Assembly (NCBI GenBank): GCA_021792815.1
Contig: JAJYTX010000018.1
Location: forward strand, 1 to 16,526
Direction of reading: 5' to 3'
Origin: Pseudomonadota bacterium
GTDB taxonomy: Bacteria; Pseudomonadota; Gammaproteobacteria; Steroidobacterales; Steroidobacteraceae
Length of the DNA stretch: 16,526 nucleotides
The notes under the pieces are model-generated. The model saw nothing but the letters and a program-made list of their open reading frames with translations. It was not told the origin of the DNA and made no database searches. The position numbers were made by a program, and so were the translations under genes. Below, one piece after another: positions 1 to 6,554 of the stretch (positions within the stretch are counted from its first letter, which is position 1; every line of letters starts with the position of its first letter).

Positions 1-154
1 GCTGCTCGATGAGCACCCGGGTCGAGTCTTCGTCGGCGAATACTCCGCCACCGGCCTTCACCACGAAGATCCTGCCGCGGTACATGCGGATGTAGGGGGC
101 GGCGTTCTTGAGCGCGCGGATGGCGAGAGCCTGGTCGCCGGGATGCATGATCAT
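1..154 (-). CDS. argB: Acetylglutamate kinase (ArgB), N-terminal fragment cut by the window edge
   Basis: Only the first 51 codons are present; the gene runs off the left end. The family phosphorylates N-acetylglutamate (or another N-acylglutamate) with ATP, the second step of arginine synthesis, in the cytoplasm. The visible protein starts MIMHPGDQ and contains an 'APYIRMYRGRIFVVKAGGG' stretch, the usual N-terminal helix followed by the first beta strand and the glycine-rich nucleotide loop with its conserved Lys (Lys33). It starts 6 bp after the argF' stop, with GGGGA about 11 bases upstream, so it is almost certainly in the same transcript. An alternative ATG lies two codons downstream, at 148. 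The sequence here does not look like the start of the Xanthomonas NAGS/K fusion, but a C-terminal acetyltransferase domain cannot be excluded because most of the gene is missing. Confidence 0.85.
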   Translation of the reverse strand, partial: MIMHPGDQALAIRALKNAAPYIRMYRGRIFVVKAGGGVFADEDSTRVLIEQ

Positions 155-160
155 GTTGAG

Positions 161-1162
161 CTAAATCCCCCGTAAAAGTCTGTACAACACCGCCACCTGC
201 GCCGTCAGGCGATTGTATGCCTCGCGCTGCACGATGCTGCGCGCGCCGTCGAGCACCTCGTCGGCGACGGCGACGTTGCGGCGCACGGGCAGGCAATGCA
301 TCAGGCGGCAATCCGCGGCGGCCCGCGCGAACCAGTCATTGCGCACACACCAGCCGGTGAGCCCGGCGCGCAGCGCCGCGTCCGCCTGGGCATCGCCGTA
401 GCACGAGGTCGCGCCCCATTCCTTGGCGTAAAGGATGTGCGCGCCCGACAACGCCTCGTGCCGATCGTCGGTCTCGCGCACCGACCCTCCCGAGAGCTCG
501 GCAGCGCGACGCGCCTTGTCCATGATGGACGGCGGCAGAGCGAACCCTTCCGGTCTGAGCACCACCACCTCCATGCCGCGCAGCGCCGCCATGTGCAGCG
601 CCGCGGCGGGAACCGCCAGCGGCAGCGGCCGCGGATGATATGCCCAGGACAGCACGAAACGGCCGGCCCGCGGCACGCCCAGGTCATCCATCGTCTTCCA
701 GTCAGCGAGCGCCTGACAGGGATGATTGACAGCGGATTCGAGATTGATCAACGGTTTCCCGACGAGTCCCGCCATGGCGTTGAACCTCGTCTCGGCGAGG
801 TCGTCCGCCAGGTCCTTGCCGCCAGCGAAAGCGCGGATTCCGAGTGCGTCACAGTAGGAAGCGAGGACCGGAATGCCCTCGCGCACGTGCTCGGCCGCCG
901 CACCGTCCATGATGGCGCCCAGACGGGTCTCGAGCTGCCAGGTCCCCTGGCCGGGCGTGATGACGAAGGAGCTGCCGCCGAGGCGGGCCATGCCCGCCTG
1001 GAACGAGGCCAGGGTCCGCAGAGAGGGATTGAAGAACACCAGCCCGAGGATCTTGCCGGCGAGCGCCTGCGGCTCCGGGCGCGTCTCCAGCCGGCGCGCC
1101 AGCTCCAGCAGCGCGATCACCTCCTCGCGCGGCAGATCCGCCAGATCGAGAAAGCGCTTCAT
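161..1162 (-). CDS. argF': N-acyl-ornithine carbamoyltransferase, AOTCase/SOTCase type (ArgF')
   Basis: 333 aa. It transfers the carbamoyl group of carbamoyl phosphate to N-acetyl- or N-succinyl-ornithine, giving the N-acyl-citrulline of the acylated arginine pathway in the cytoplasm. Visible landmarks are the carbamoyl-phosphate loop FFNPSLRT (residues 43-50), TWQLETRLG (74-82), NHPCQ (146-150), WAYHPRPLP (173-181) and HCLPVRRN (289-296). These fit the acetyl/succinyl-ornithine branch much better than OTCase. Three oddities are seen. Ala90 sits where Xanthomonas AOTCase has Glu92 and Bacteroides SOTCase has Pro90. Ala298 replaces the AOTCase Lys302 that is carboxylated in the Xanthomonas enzyme. 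SLRTL replaces SxRTR in the phosphate loop. The preferred acyl group is therefore unclear. The ATG overlaps the argD stop as ATGA. An upstream in-frame extension exists, but it would lie entirely inside argD. Confidence 0.9.
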   Translation of the reverse strand: MKRFLDLADLPREEVIALLELARRLETRPEPQALAGKILGLVFFNPSLRTLASFQAGMARLGGSSFVITPGQGTWQLETRLGAIMDGAAAEHVREGIPVLASYCDALGIRAFAGGKDLADDLAETRFNAMAGLVGKPLINLESAVNHPCQALADWKTMDDLGVPRAGRFVLSWAYHPRPLPLAVPAAALHMAALRGMEVVVLRPEGFALPPSIMDKARRAAELSGGSVRETDDRHEALSGAHILYAKEWGATSCYGDAQADAALRAGLTGWCVRNDWFARAAADCRLMHCLPVRRNVAVADEVLDGARSIVQREAYNRLTAQVAVLYRLLRGI

Positions 1163-2328
1163 GCGCTCACGCCCGCCAGTGCGTCCCGCAGCAGCTCGAC
1201 ATGCTGCTCCTGCAGAATGAACGGCGGCAACAGCCGCAGCACGTTCGGGTCGGTCGCCGTGCCGGCGAGGATGCCGCGTCGCAGCAGCTGCGCCTGGACC
1301 TGCCCGGCCGGTACAGTGGTGCGCAGGCCGAGGAGAAATCCCTCGCCCTGGATCGCGGTCACCGGACCGATGATGCAGCGGCGCCGGATGCAGTCCGAGA
1401 CCCGCCGGACGTTCTCGAGCAGGTTCTCGGACCCGATGGCCTCGATGGCCGCGAGCAGGGCCGCGCAAGCCATGGGCCCGCCTCCATAGGTCGTGCCGAG
1501 CAGTCCGACCTTGAGGCTGGCCGACACCCGGGCCGAGAGCAGCAGCGCCGCGCAGGGGAAGCCGTTGCCGAGCGCCTTCGCGGTCGTAATCATATCGGGC
1601 ATCACGCCGTAGAGATTGGCCGCGAAAGGTGCGCCGACGCGGCCGAAGCCACACTGCACCTCATCGAAAATCAGCAGTGCGCCCACCTGGTCGCAGCGGC
1701 GGCGCAGCGCCGCGAGATACTCCGCCCCGAGGCCGATCGCGCCTGCAAGGCCCTGCACGGGCTCCACGATCACTGCGGCCGTGCGCTCGGTCACCTGGTG
1801 CGTGATCGCGGCGAGGTCACCCCGCGGCATGAAGCTGACTTCGAACGGCTTGCGTGGGAAGCCGTACCAGCCGTCGGCGCCCCAGGTCACGGCGGCGGCG
1901 GCGGCCGTGCGGCCGTGGAACGCGCCCTCGATCGCGGCCACATGCGGCCGCGAGGTCATGCGCAACGCCAGGCGCAGCGCGTTCTCGTTCGCCTCGGCGC
2001 CGCTGTTGACCAGAAACACGCTGGCGAAATCGAGCCCGGAGAAGGCGAGCAGCCGCTGGGCCGCCTGCGCCCGGATCGGCATCGGGATGGCGTTGGTCTG
2101 AAACTGGCAGGCGCGCGCCTGGGCGACGAGGGCCTCGGTCCAGCCACGGTGCCCATAGCCGAGGGCCGCCACAGCGTGCCCGCCGTACAGATCGAGCAGC
2201 CGCTCGCCGCGGGCACCCAGCAGCCAGACGCCCTCGGCGGAGGCCACCTCGAAGGGATATTGCGAATAGACCGGCGCCAGGCCATCGCTCGGCGTTGGCG
2301 ATTCGGTGTTGGAGGCTGTGGCGTTCAT
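1159..2328 (-). CDS. argD: Acetyl/succinylornithine aminotransferase (ArgD-like, class III PLP)
   Basis: 389 aa, a normal size for a class III (fold type I) aminotransferase. In this cluster it should convert N-acylglutamate semialdehyde plus glutamate to N-acylornithine plus 2-oxoglutarate. Visible motifs are NSGAEANENALRLA (108-121) for phosphate and cofactor binding, GAFHGRT (135-141), the PLP-nitrogen Asp in FDEVQCG (Asp222), the Schiff-base Lys in ITTAKALGNGFP (Lys251), and GTTYGGGP (278-285). The ATG at 2328 lies 24 bp after the argC stop, and the stop overlaps the argF' ATG as ATGA. Databases usually label this group 'aspartate aminotransferase family protein'. The arginine role rests on context, and the preferred acyl group (acetyl or succinyl) is not readable from sequence. 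Confidence 0.88.
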   Translation of the reverse strand: MNATASNTESPTPSDGLAPVYSQYPFEVASAEGVWLLGARGERLLDLYGGHAVAALGYGHRGWTEALVAQARACQFQTNAIPMPIRAQAAQRLLAFSGLDFASVFLVNSGAEANENALRLALRMTSRPHVAAIEGAFHGRTAAAAAVTWGADGWYGFPRKPFEVSFMPRGDLAAITHQVTERTAAVIVEPVQGLAGAIGLGAEYLAALRRRCDQVGALLIFDEVQCGFGRVGAPFAANLYGVMPDMITTAKALGNGFPCAALLLSARVSASLKVGLLGTTYGGGPMACAALLAAIEAIGSENLLENVRRVSDCIRRRCIIGPVTAIQGEGFLLGLRTTVPAGQVQAQLLRRGILAGTATDPNVLRLLPPFILQEQHVELLRDALAGVSA

Positions 2329-2352
2329 GGAAACTCGCTGTGGGAACTCTGA

Positions 2353-3414
2353 CTAGGTCCAGCCGGGCGCCGGGGTCATGAGGCCGGAGGTTTCCGGCAG
2401 ATTCAGCATGCGGTTCATCCACTGCACGGCACCGCCGGCAGCGCCCTTGTTCAGGTTGTCGATGGCGCACATGACAGCCACCGTGCGGCCATTGGCTGCG
2501 GCCGACAGATGCGCGAAGTTGGTCGTGGCGACGTCTTTCACCCGGGGAGCATCGCCACTGACCCGTATGAACGGTGAACGGGCGTAGAACTCGCGCAATG
2601 CCGCCAGCACACCGGCGCTGTCGAGCGACTTCGTCAGCCTCGCCTGCACGGTCACATGAATGCCGCGTGCGAAAGGCCCGGAGTGCGGCACGAAGGCGAA
2701 TTCCGCGTCCACACCGCTTGCGGCGCGAGCGCAGGCTGCGATCTCCGGCGCGTGCCGGTGCGACAGGACGTTGTAGGCGTAAAGGTCGCTGTGCCGCAAC
2801 GGGTGATGGGTGCCGGCGACGGGCTTGCGCCCCGAGCCGGTGCTGCCCGTGATGCCGCTGACGAACAGAACCGGCGTGGCGAGCCCGAGGGAAAGCAGCG
2901 GCACGCTCGCGAGCAGCGTCGCCGTCGAGAAGCAACCCGGATGGGCGACGTGAGCCGTCTGGAGTTCCGCCAAGTGCTCGGGCACGGCGCAGGTGAATTC
3001 CTTGAGCCGCGCCGGCGCGCCATGCGCGTGTCGGTACACCGTCTCGTAATCCGCCGCGGCGCTGAAACGGAAGTCCGCTGATATGTCGACTACCCGCGGC
3101 CGCGTGCCGGCGGCCGCGGCGGCAGACAGCAAAGCGTCGATCAGCTGCGCCGATACCCCGTGCGGCGCGGCGGAGAACACCGCACATTGCGGCTCGCGTC
3201 CGAGCAGCGCCTGCACCTCGGCCTGCGACACGAAGCAGGTGTCGGCGTAGGCGGCCGCCAGGTGAGGGAAGGCCGCGGCGACCGGCTCACCGGGCTGGCT
3301 GTCCGACATCACCGCGGCCAGTCTCAACTGCGGATGGGCCGCAAGCAGCCGCAGCAGCTCACCGGCCACGTAGCCCGTGCCCCCGAGCACGATGGCAGGC
3401 AGGGTCGCGCTCAT
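2353..3414 (-). CDS. argC: N-acetyl-gamma-glutamyl-phosphate reductase (ArgC)
   Basis: 353 aa. It is the NADPH-dependent reductase that turns N-acylglutamyl-phosphate into the semialdehyde, the third step of arginine synthesis. The N-terminal Rossmann motif GGTGYVAGEL spans residues 11-20. The catalytic cysteine is Cys161 in HPGCFSTA, followed by a glycine-rich GITGSTGSGRK segment (187-197) and the conserved histidine region LSHRHAPEI (217-225). The AIDNLNKGAAGGAVQ segment (317-331) is the typical C-terminal dehydrogenase motif. Residues 35-60 and 150-161 fit the family without gaps. The start at 3414 overlaps the stop of the upstream P-loop gene (ATGA), which implies translational coupling. 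The open frame continues upstream of this ATG only through that neighbouring gene. No abnormality was seen. Confidence 0.95.
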   Translation of the reverse strand: MSATLPAIVLGGTGYVAGELLRLLAAHPQLRLAAVMSDSQPGEPVAAAFPHLAAAYADTCFVSQAEVQALLGREPQCAVFSAAPHGVSAQLIDALLSAAAAAGTRPRVVDISADFRFSAAADYETVYRHAHGAPARLKEFTCAVPEHLAELQTAHVAHPGCFSTATLLASVPLLSLGLATPVLFVSGITGSTGSGRKPVAGTHHPLRHSDLYAYNVLSHRHAPEIAACARAASGVDAEFAFVPHSGPFARGIHVTVQARLTKSLDSAGVLAALREFYARSPFIRVSGDAPRVKDVATTNFAHLSAAANGRTVAVMCAIDNLNKGAAGGAVQWMNRMLNLPETSGLMTPAPGWT

Positions 3415-4487
3415 CGAGCGGCCTCCTGCCTCAGACCCACGGCCTCGATGACCCGGTCGCCGAGCGCTGTGCCGTCGCTGATGGCGTTGAAGGCCGGGAC
3501 CTTCATCTGGCTGGTGATCAGGTCGACGCCCACCTGGTTGTCGGTGGCCGGACCGGTCACGGCGCAGGGCTCGATACCGAAACGTTCTCGCAGCAGCTTC
3601 ACGCCACCCCAGGCCGCGACCGGGTCGTTGGCGGAGAGCACGACGGCGGTCAGCGTGTCGCGGATATCCGGACACTCCAGAATGGCGTCCACGCCGTAGG
3701 TACCGAGAATGCCGTCGCCGAGCTCGAACACGATCACATCGGGTTTGCCGGCGGCGAGCTCGGTGAGCATGCTGCGTGTCAGCGCGGGGCCGTTGTGACG
3801 CGTGGTGGTGACCACCCCGAAGTCGGTAAAGATCGCCGAGCGGCGCGCGCCGGCATCCTCCATGGCGAGGATGTCCCGCCGCAGCGAGACGCCCGTGGCC
3901 TTGAAGGCGTCGATGGTGAGCCCGCGGTGACGCATGCGGCTGATCATGGCGCAGGCCGCGGCGGTCTTGCCCGCCTCCATGCAGGTCCCGGCGAGCGCCA
4001 CGACCGGCACCCGGCGGGTGTCGAGCGGGGCCACCGGGTCGAGCCGGCGCAGCCCCACCCGGGCCGGCACGCCGATCCGTTCGCCGAGATAAGGGAAATG
4101 CAGCGCGACGCCGAGCACGCGGCAATCGAACGGTTTGCCCTTCTCGGGATTGACCGAGTCGCAGGCGCCGAGCACCCCGCCGATGTTGAGCATCTGGATG
4201 ACATCGCCAGGCCTGACCGCGGCGGGGATGTGCCCCGAGTAGCCAAACAGCGCCTTGCGGTGTCCGAGCGCGCCGACCACGATGTCGCCCTTGCCGACCT
4301 TGGCCATGCGGCCGCTGGTCAGCTCCAGCGTGTTGTACGTCGATTTGTTGGTCAGCACCTCGACCACGACCACCACGCCTTCCTCGGCGGGGATGTCGTG
4401 GGAGATGCGCACCTCGTGCGACAGCCGGCAGGCCTGCGCCACGGAGGCGATCTTGTCGACGACGACGCTCCTCATGGCGCTGCTCAT
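3411..4487 (-). CDS. BioD/DUF1611-like P-loop protein of unknown function inside the arginine operon
   Basis: 358 aa; not confidently recognised. The C-terminal half (from about residue 160) has a BioD-type extended P-loop, GTCMEAGKT (167-175). It is followed by MRHRGLTIDAFKATG (185-199), a DAGARRS..TDFG segment (221-233) and the hydrophobic strand DVIVFELGDGILGTYG (260-275). This order resembles DUF1611 and dethiobiotin-synthetase-like ATPases. The N-terminal 150 residues are different: beta-rich, with glycine-rich stretches such as GALGHRKALFGYSG (72-85) and LNIGGVLGACDS (110-121). No signal peptide or membrane segment is seen. The start overlaps the argG stop (ATGA) and the stop overlaps the argC start (ATGA), so it is locked into the arginine transcript. 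From memory, some DUF1611 (DgcN) proteins are reported to acetylate D-glutamate, so a role in making or handling acyl-glutamate is possible. This is inference from position and partial similarity. Confidence 0.8.
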   Translation of the reverse strand: MSSAMRSVVVDKIASVAQACRLSHEVRISHDIPAEEGVVVVVEVLTNKSTYNTLELTSGRMAKVGKGDIVVGALGHRKALFGYSGHIPAAVRPGDVIQMLNIGGVLGACDSVNPEKGKPFDCRVLGVALHFPYLGERIGVPARVGLRRLDPVAPLDTRRVPVVALAGTCMEAGKTAAACAMISRMRHRGLTIDAFKATGVSLRRDILAMEDAGARRSAIFTDFGVVTTTRHNGPALTRSMLTELAAGKPDVIVFELGDGILGTYGVDAILECPDIRDTLTAVVLSANDPVAAWGGVKLLRERFGIEPCAVTGPATDNQVGVDLITSQMKVPAFNAISDGTALGDRVIEAVGLRQEAAR

Positions 4488-5710
4488 GTCGGGCGTTCTC
4501 CGGCTCGCCTGTGGAACACGCCGGTCAGGGCGACGATCTTGGAGAATCCGAGCGCATCCTGCGGCGTCCACTCGCCCGCCGCTTCGCCGTACACGCCCTT
4601 GGAGGCGGCCATCAGGGAGTAGGGCGACTGCACGCCGTCGACGAACAGATTGCCCGGACGCAACGAGATGCGCACTTCGCCCGTGACCCGCTCCTGGGAG
4701 GACAGCAGCAGCGATTCGATGTCGCGGCACACCGGATCGAGGAGCTGGCCCTCGTGCACCAGATCGCCATAGGGCTGTGCGACGAGTTCCTTGATGCGCT
4801 GCTGACGCCCGGTGAGCACGAGCTTCTCCAGCTCGCGGTGGGCGGTGAGCAGGACTTCCGCGGCCGGGGCCTCGAAGGCCACCCGCCCCTTGGTGCCGAT
4901 GATGGTGTCGCCGAGATGAATGCCGCGCCCGATGCCGAAAGGGGCGGCCACCGCCTCCAACTCCTCGATCAGCGCCACCGGTGAGAGCGTCCGGCCGTCG
5001 AGGCCGGTGGGCCTGCCGCACTCGAACGTGATGCGGTGTGTCTCGGCGGCGCGCGGCCGGGTGAAGGCGTCGCGTGTCAGCACCCACGCATGGTCGGGAA
5101 TGCTGCCGGAGGAGGTCAGCGTCTCCTTACCGCCGATGGTCACGCCCCACAGGCCGCGATTGACCGAATAGGCGGCGCCGTACGGCGGCACCGGCAGGTG
5201 ACGCTCCTCGAGGTATGCCAGCTCCTCCTGGCGCTTGAACGCCCGGTCGCGCACCGGCGCCAGCACTTCAAGCTCCGGGGCCAGAGTCCGCATGGCGACT
5301 TCGAACCGCACCTGGTCGTTACCGGCGGCGGTGCAGCCGTGCGCGATCATGGTGGTGCCGAGCTTGCGCGCCATGTGCGCGATGGTCTGCGCCTGCATGA
5401 CGCGTTCGGCGCCGACGCACAGCGGATAGAGCTGACCGCGCTTGACGTTGCCCATGATCAGGAAGCGCAGCACCTGCTCGAAGTAGTCTGCGCGGGCATC
5501 GACCTGATGATGCTGCACCGCGCCGAGCGCCCGGGCCCGGTCGGCGAGCGTGCGCGCGGCCGCCTCATCGATCCCGCCGGTATCGACGGTGACGGTGATG
5601 ACCGGGCGGCCGTGGGTATCTTTCAGCCACGGCACCAGGAAGGAAGTATCGAGACCACCAGAATAGGCGAGGACGATGGGCTGCTCGCCCGTGGGAGAGG
5701 GTGTCGGCAT
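4484..5710 (-). CDS. argG: Argininosuccinate synthase, short type (ArgG)
   Basis: 408 aa. It condenses citrulline (or an acylated citrulline-derived intermediate) with aspartate, using ATP, to give argininosuccinate. The N-type ATP pyrophosphatase motif AYSGGLDTSF spans residues 15-24. The citrulline/aspartate-binding region is HGCTAAGNDQVRFE (124-137), followed by YSVNRGLWG, IGGKETL and HLGDTIIGTKGRVAFEA. The usual family sequence is HGxTGKGNDQ or HGxTGAGNDQ; here the first glycine is Ala. The length and the GLWG..GGKETLTS block match the Bacteroidetes/Xanthomonas form, not the longer E. coli enzyme. The ATG at 5710 has an AGAGG-like sequence about 9 bases upstream. The stop overlaps the next gene (ATGA). 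No clear promoter lies directly upstream, so transcription probably comes from the argR promoter, at least in part. Confidence 0.95.
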   Translation of the reverse strand: MPTPSPTGEQPIVLAYSGGLDTSFLVPWLKDTHGRPVITVTVDTGGIDEAAARTLADRARALGAVQHHQVDARADYFEQVLRFLIMGNVKRGQLYPLCVGAERVMQAQTIAHMARKLGTTMIAHGCTAAGNDQVRFEVAMRTLAPELEVLAPVRDRAFKRQEELAYLEERHLPVPPYGAAYSVNRGLWGVTIGGKETLTSSGSIPDHAWVLTRDAFTRPRAAETHRITFECGRPTGLDGRTLSPVALIEELEAVAAPFGIGRGIHLGDTIIGTKGRVAFEAPAAEVLLTAHRELEKLVLTGRQQRIKELVAQPYGDLVHEGQLLDPVCRDIESLLLSSQERVTGEVRISLRPGNLFVDGVQSPYSLMAASKGVYGEAAGEWTPQDALGFSKIVALTGVFHRRAGERPT

Positions 5711-5723
5711 AGGGAGCCTCTGA

Positions 5724-5801
5724 TTAACTTCCGCGTGCGTGCGACGGTGAGCGGGTCCGCCTCGGGCGAGACTCGAGGACCGTCGTGTACCTGGGATTCA
5801 T
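5724..5801 (-). CDS. Possible 25-codon arginine-rich leader peptide before argG (tentative)
   Basis: A short reading frame starts at ATG 5801 and ends at TAA 5724, 13 bp before the argG start. It begins MNPRYTTVLESRPRRTR and holds six Arg codons in 25, including two AGG. Arginine-rich leaders can sense charged tRNA-Arg supply in attenuators. Against this, there is no good Shine-Dalgarno sequence, the frame is open further upstream to an ATG at 5921, and random GC-rich frames are often Arg-rich. It is listed only because of its position before an arginine operon. Confidence 0.15.
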   Translation of the reverse strand: MNPRYTTVLESRPRRTRSPSHARGS

Positions 5802-5821
5802 GAGTGGGGAGCGACGACGCC

Positions 5822-5900
5822 CCGGGCGACATCGGCCCGGTGTAGTGGCAGCAGCCTGGCTGAGGCCGGTGGCTCGCCGTGCCGGCCACCCGCTGCCACT
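5822..5900 (-). promoter_or_regulatory. Structured segment in the argR-argG spacer: nested inverted repeats
   Basis: Within the 279-bp spacer, AGTGGCAGC (5844-5852) pairs perfectly with GCTGCCACT (5892-5900). Inside this lies GGTGGC (5868-5873) with GCCACC (5885-5890). Immediately downstream on the transcript, GCCCGG (5835-5840) pairs with CCGGGC (5822-5827) across a 7-base loop. No U-run follows, so it is not a standard intrinsic terminator. It may be an RNA leader structure that affects argG expression or the stability of an argR/argG message. The rest of the spacer shows no clear promoter and no second ARG box. Confidence 0.35.
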
Positions 5901-5989
5901 GCGAAAGGGGGCGAATCGCATGCGTCGGGCGCCGCGGCAAGGCGCGGTCCGCCTCGAGCGGCCGAGGAGACAACTGGGACATCCGGGCG

Positions 5990-6451
5990 TTAATCGGTGG
6001 CTCCCGGAACGTGGAACACCGTCCGAAGCCGCGCGACGAGCGCTTGCTGCGCGCGCCCGGTAGCGGTGGCAATGAAAATCGTGTCGTCACCGGAGATGGT
6101 GCCCGCCACTTCCGGCCACTCGGCGCGGTCGATCGCGACCGCGACGCTCTGGGCAGCCCCGATGGTGGTCCGGAGCACGGTGAGCGACGGCCCGGCCTGT
6201 CTCAGTCCGCGTACGAACTGGGCAAGCATGGCGAAGTCGCCCTGGGTGCGCGAGAGCTCATCGGGCGGCAGCACGTAGCGGCCGCTGGCCTTGAGCACTC
6301 CGATGTCGCGCAGGTCGCGGCTGACCGAGGACTGCGTCACCTCATAACCTTGCGAGCGCAGCAACCGTACCAAGTCCTCCTGGCGACGAACCACGCCCTC
6401 GCGCAGGATACGCATCACGGCCTGGCGGCGCTCGATCTGCTCGGCGTCCAT
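5990..6451 (-). CDS. argR: Arginine repressor (ArgR)
   Basis: 153 aa, the usual family length. It is a hexameric transcription factor that binds L-arginine as corepressor and shuts down arginine synthesis genes. The N-terminal winged helix-turn-helix includes EDLVRLLRSQGYEVTQSSVSRDLRDIGVLK (residues 25-54, recognition helix around SSVSRDL). The C-terminal domain carries the arginine-binding/hexamerisation signature GTISGDDTIF (117-126), close to the usual GTIAGDDTIF. It lies upstream of argG in the same direction, 279 bp apart, and 103 bp after tamB. Two ARG-box-like sites cover its own promoter, which points to autoregulation and perhaps control of the whole cluster. The start at 6451 fits the family N-terminus. 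Confidence 0.95.
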   Translation of the reverse strand: MDAEQIERRQAVMRILREGVVRRQEDLVRLLRSQGYEVTQSSVSRDLRDIGVLKASGRYVLPPDELSRTQGDFAMLAQFVRGLRQAGPSLTVLRTTIGAAQSVAVAIDRAEWPEVAGTISGDDTIFIATATGRAQQALVARLRTVFHVPGATD

Positions 6452-6472
6452 GAGATCAGGTGAACTGTCGTG

Positions 6473-6490
6473 CGTGCATAAACTTGCGCG
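6473..6490. promoter_or_regulatory. Weaker ARG-box-like operator, promoter-distal member of the tandem pair
   Basis: CGTGCATAAACTTGCGCG is a degenerate match to the ArgR operator TNTGAATWWWWATTCANW. The left half (TGCAT) and the A+T-rich core fit; the right half is poor. Its start is exactly 21 bp from the start of the stronger site at 6494, leaving a 3-bp spacer, as in known ArgR operators. It covers the expected argR transcription start. Confidence 0.5.
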
Positions 6491-6491
6491 T

Positions 6492-6519
6492 ATTGTGCAT
6501 ATTAATTCGCGCGCGTCAA
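6492..6519 (-). promoter_or_regulatory. Predicted sigma70-type promoter of argR
   Basis: On the minus strand, TTGACG (6519-6514) resembles a -35 box. It is followed after 16 bp by CACAAT (6497-6492), a 4/6 match to the -10 box. Transcription would start near 6485, giving a leader of about 35 bases before the argR ATG. Both ARG-box-like sites overlap it. Confidence 0.5.
6494..6511. promoter_or_regulatory. ARG box: ArgR operator overlapping the argR promoter
   Basis: TGTGCATATTAATTCGCG matches the ArgR consensus TNTGAATWWWWATTCANW at nearly all constrained positions, with the AT-rich centre and both half-sites recognisable. It lies between the predicted -35 and -10 of argR, where bound repressor would block RNA polymerase. 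The surroundings are very GC-rich, so this AT-rich palindrome stands out. Confidence 0.75.
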
Positions 6520-6532
6520 GGGGCCCGGCCGG

Positions 6533-6550
6533 CCGCGGAATGCGCCGCGG
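6533..6550 (-). terminator. Hairpin just after tamB, terminator-like but without a U-run
   Basis: CCGCGG (6533-6538) and CCGCGG (6545-6550) form a 6-bp GC stem with a 6-base loop, beginning 4 bp after the tamB stop. No T-tract follows on the transcript. It may slow or end tamB transcription before the argR promoter, but it is a weak candidate. Confidence 0.25.
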
Positions 6551-6554
6551 GCAG

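Noticed and set aside
296..2352. Long plus-strand open frames opposite argF' and argD
   Set aside because: They mirror real genes in very GC-rich DNA, have low-complexity Arg/Ala-rich products and no ribosome sites, and match no family motif.
1817..3187. 456-codon minus-strand frame across argD and argC
   Set aside because: It overlaps two confident genes in another frame and its product is Arg/Gly-rich without motifs.
5796..5802. ATTCATG half-site before argG as a possible ARG box
   Set aside because: Only one half matches; the other half and the AT-rich core are absent.
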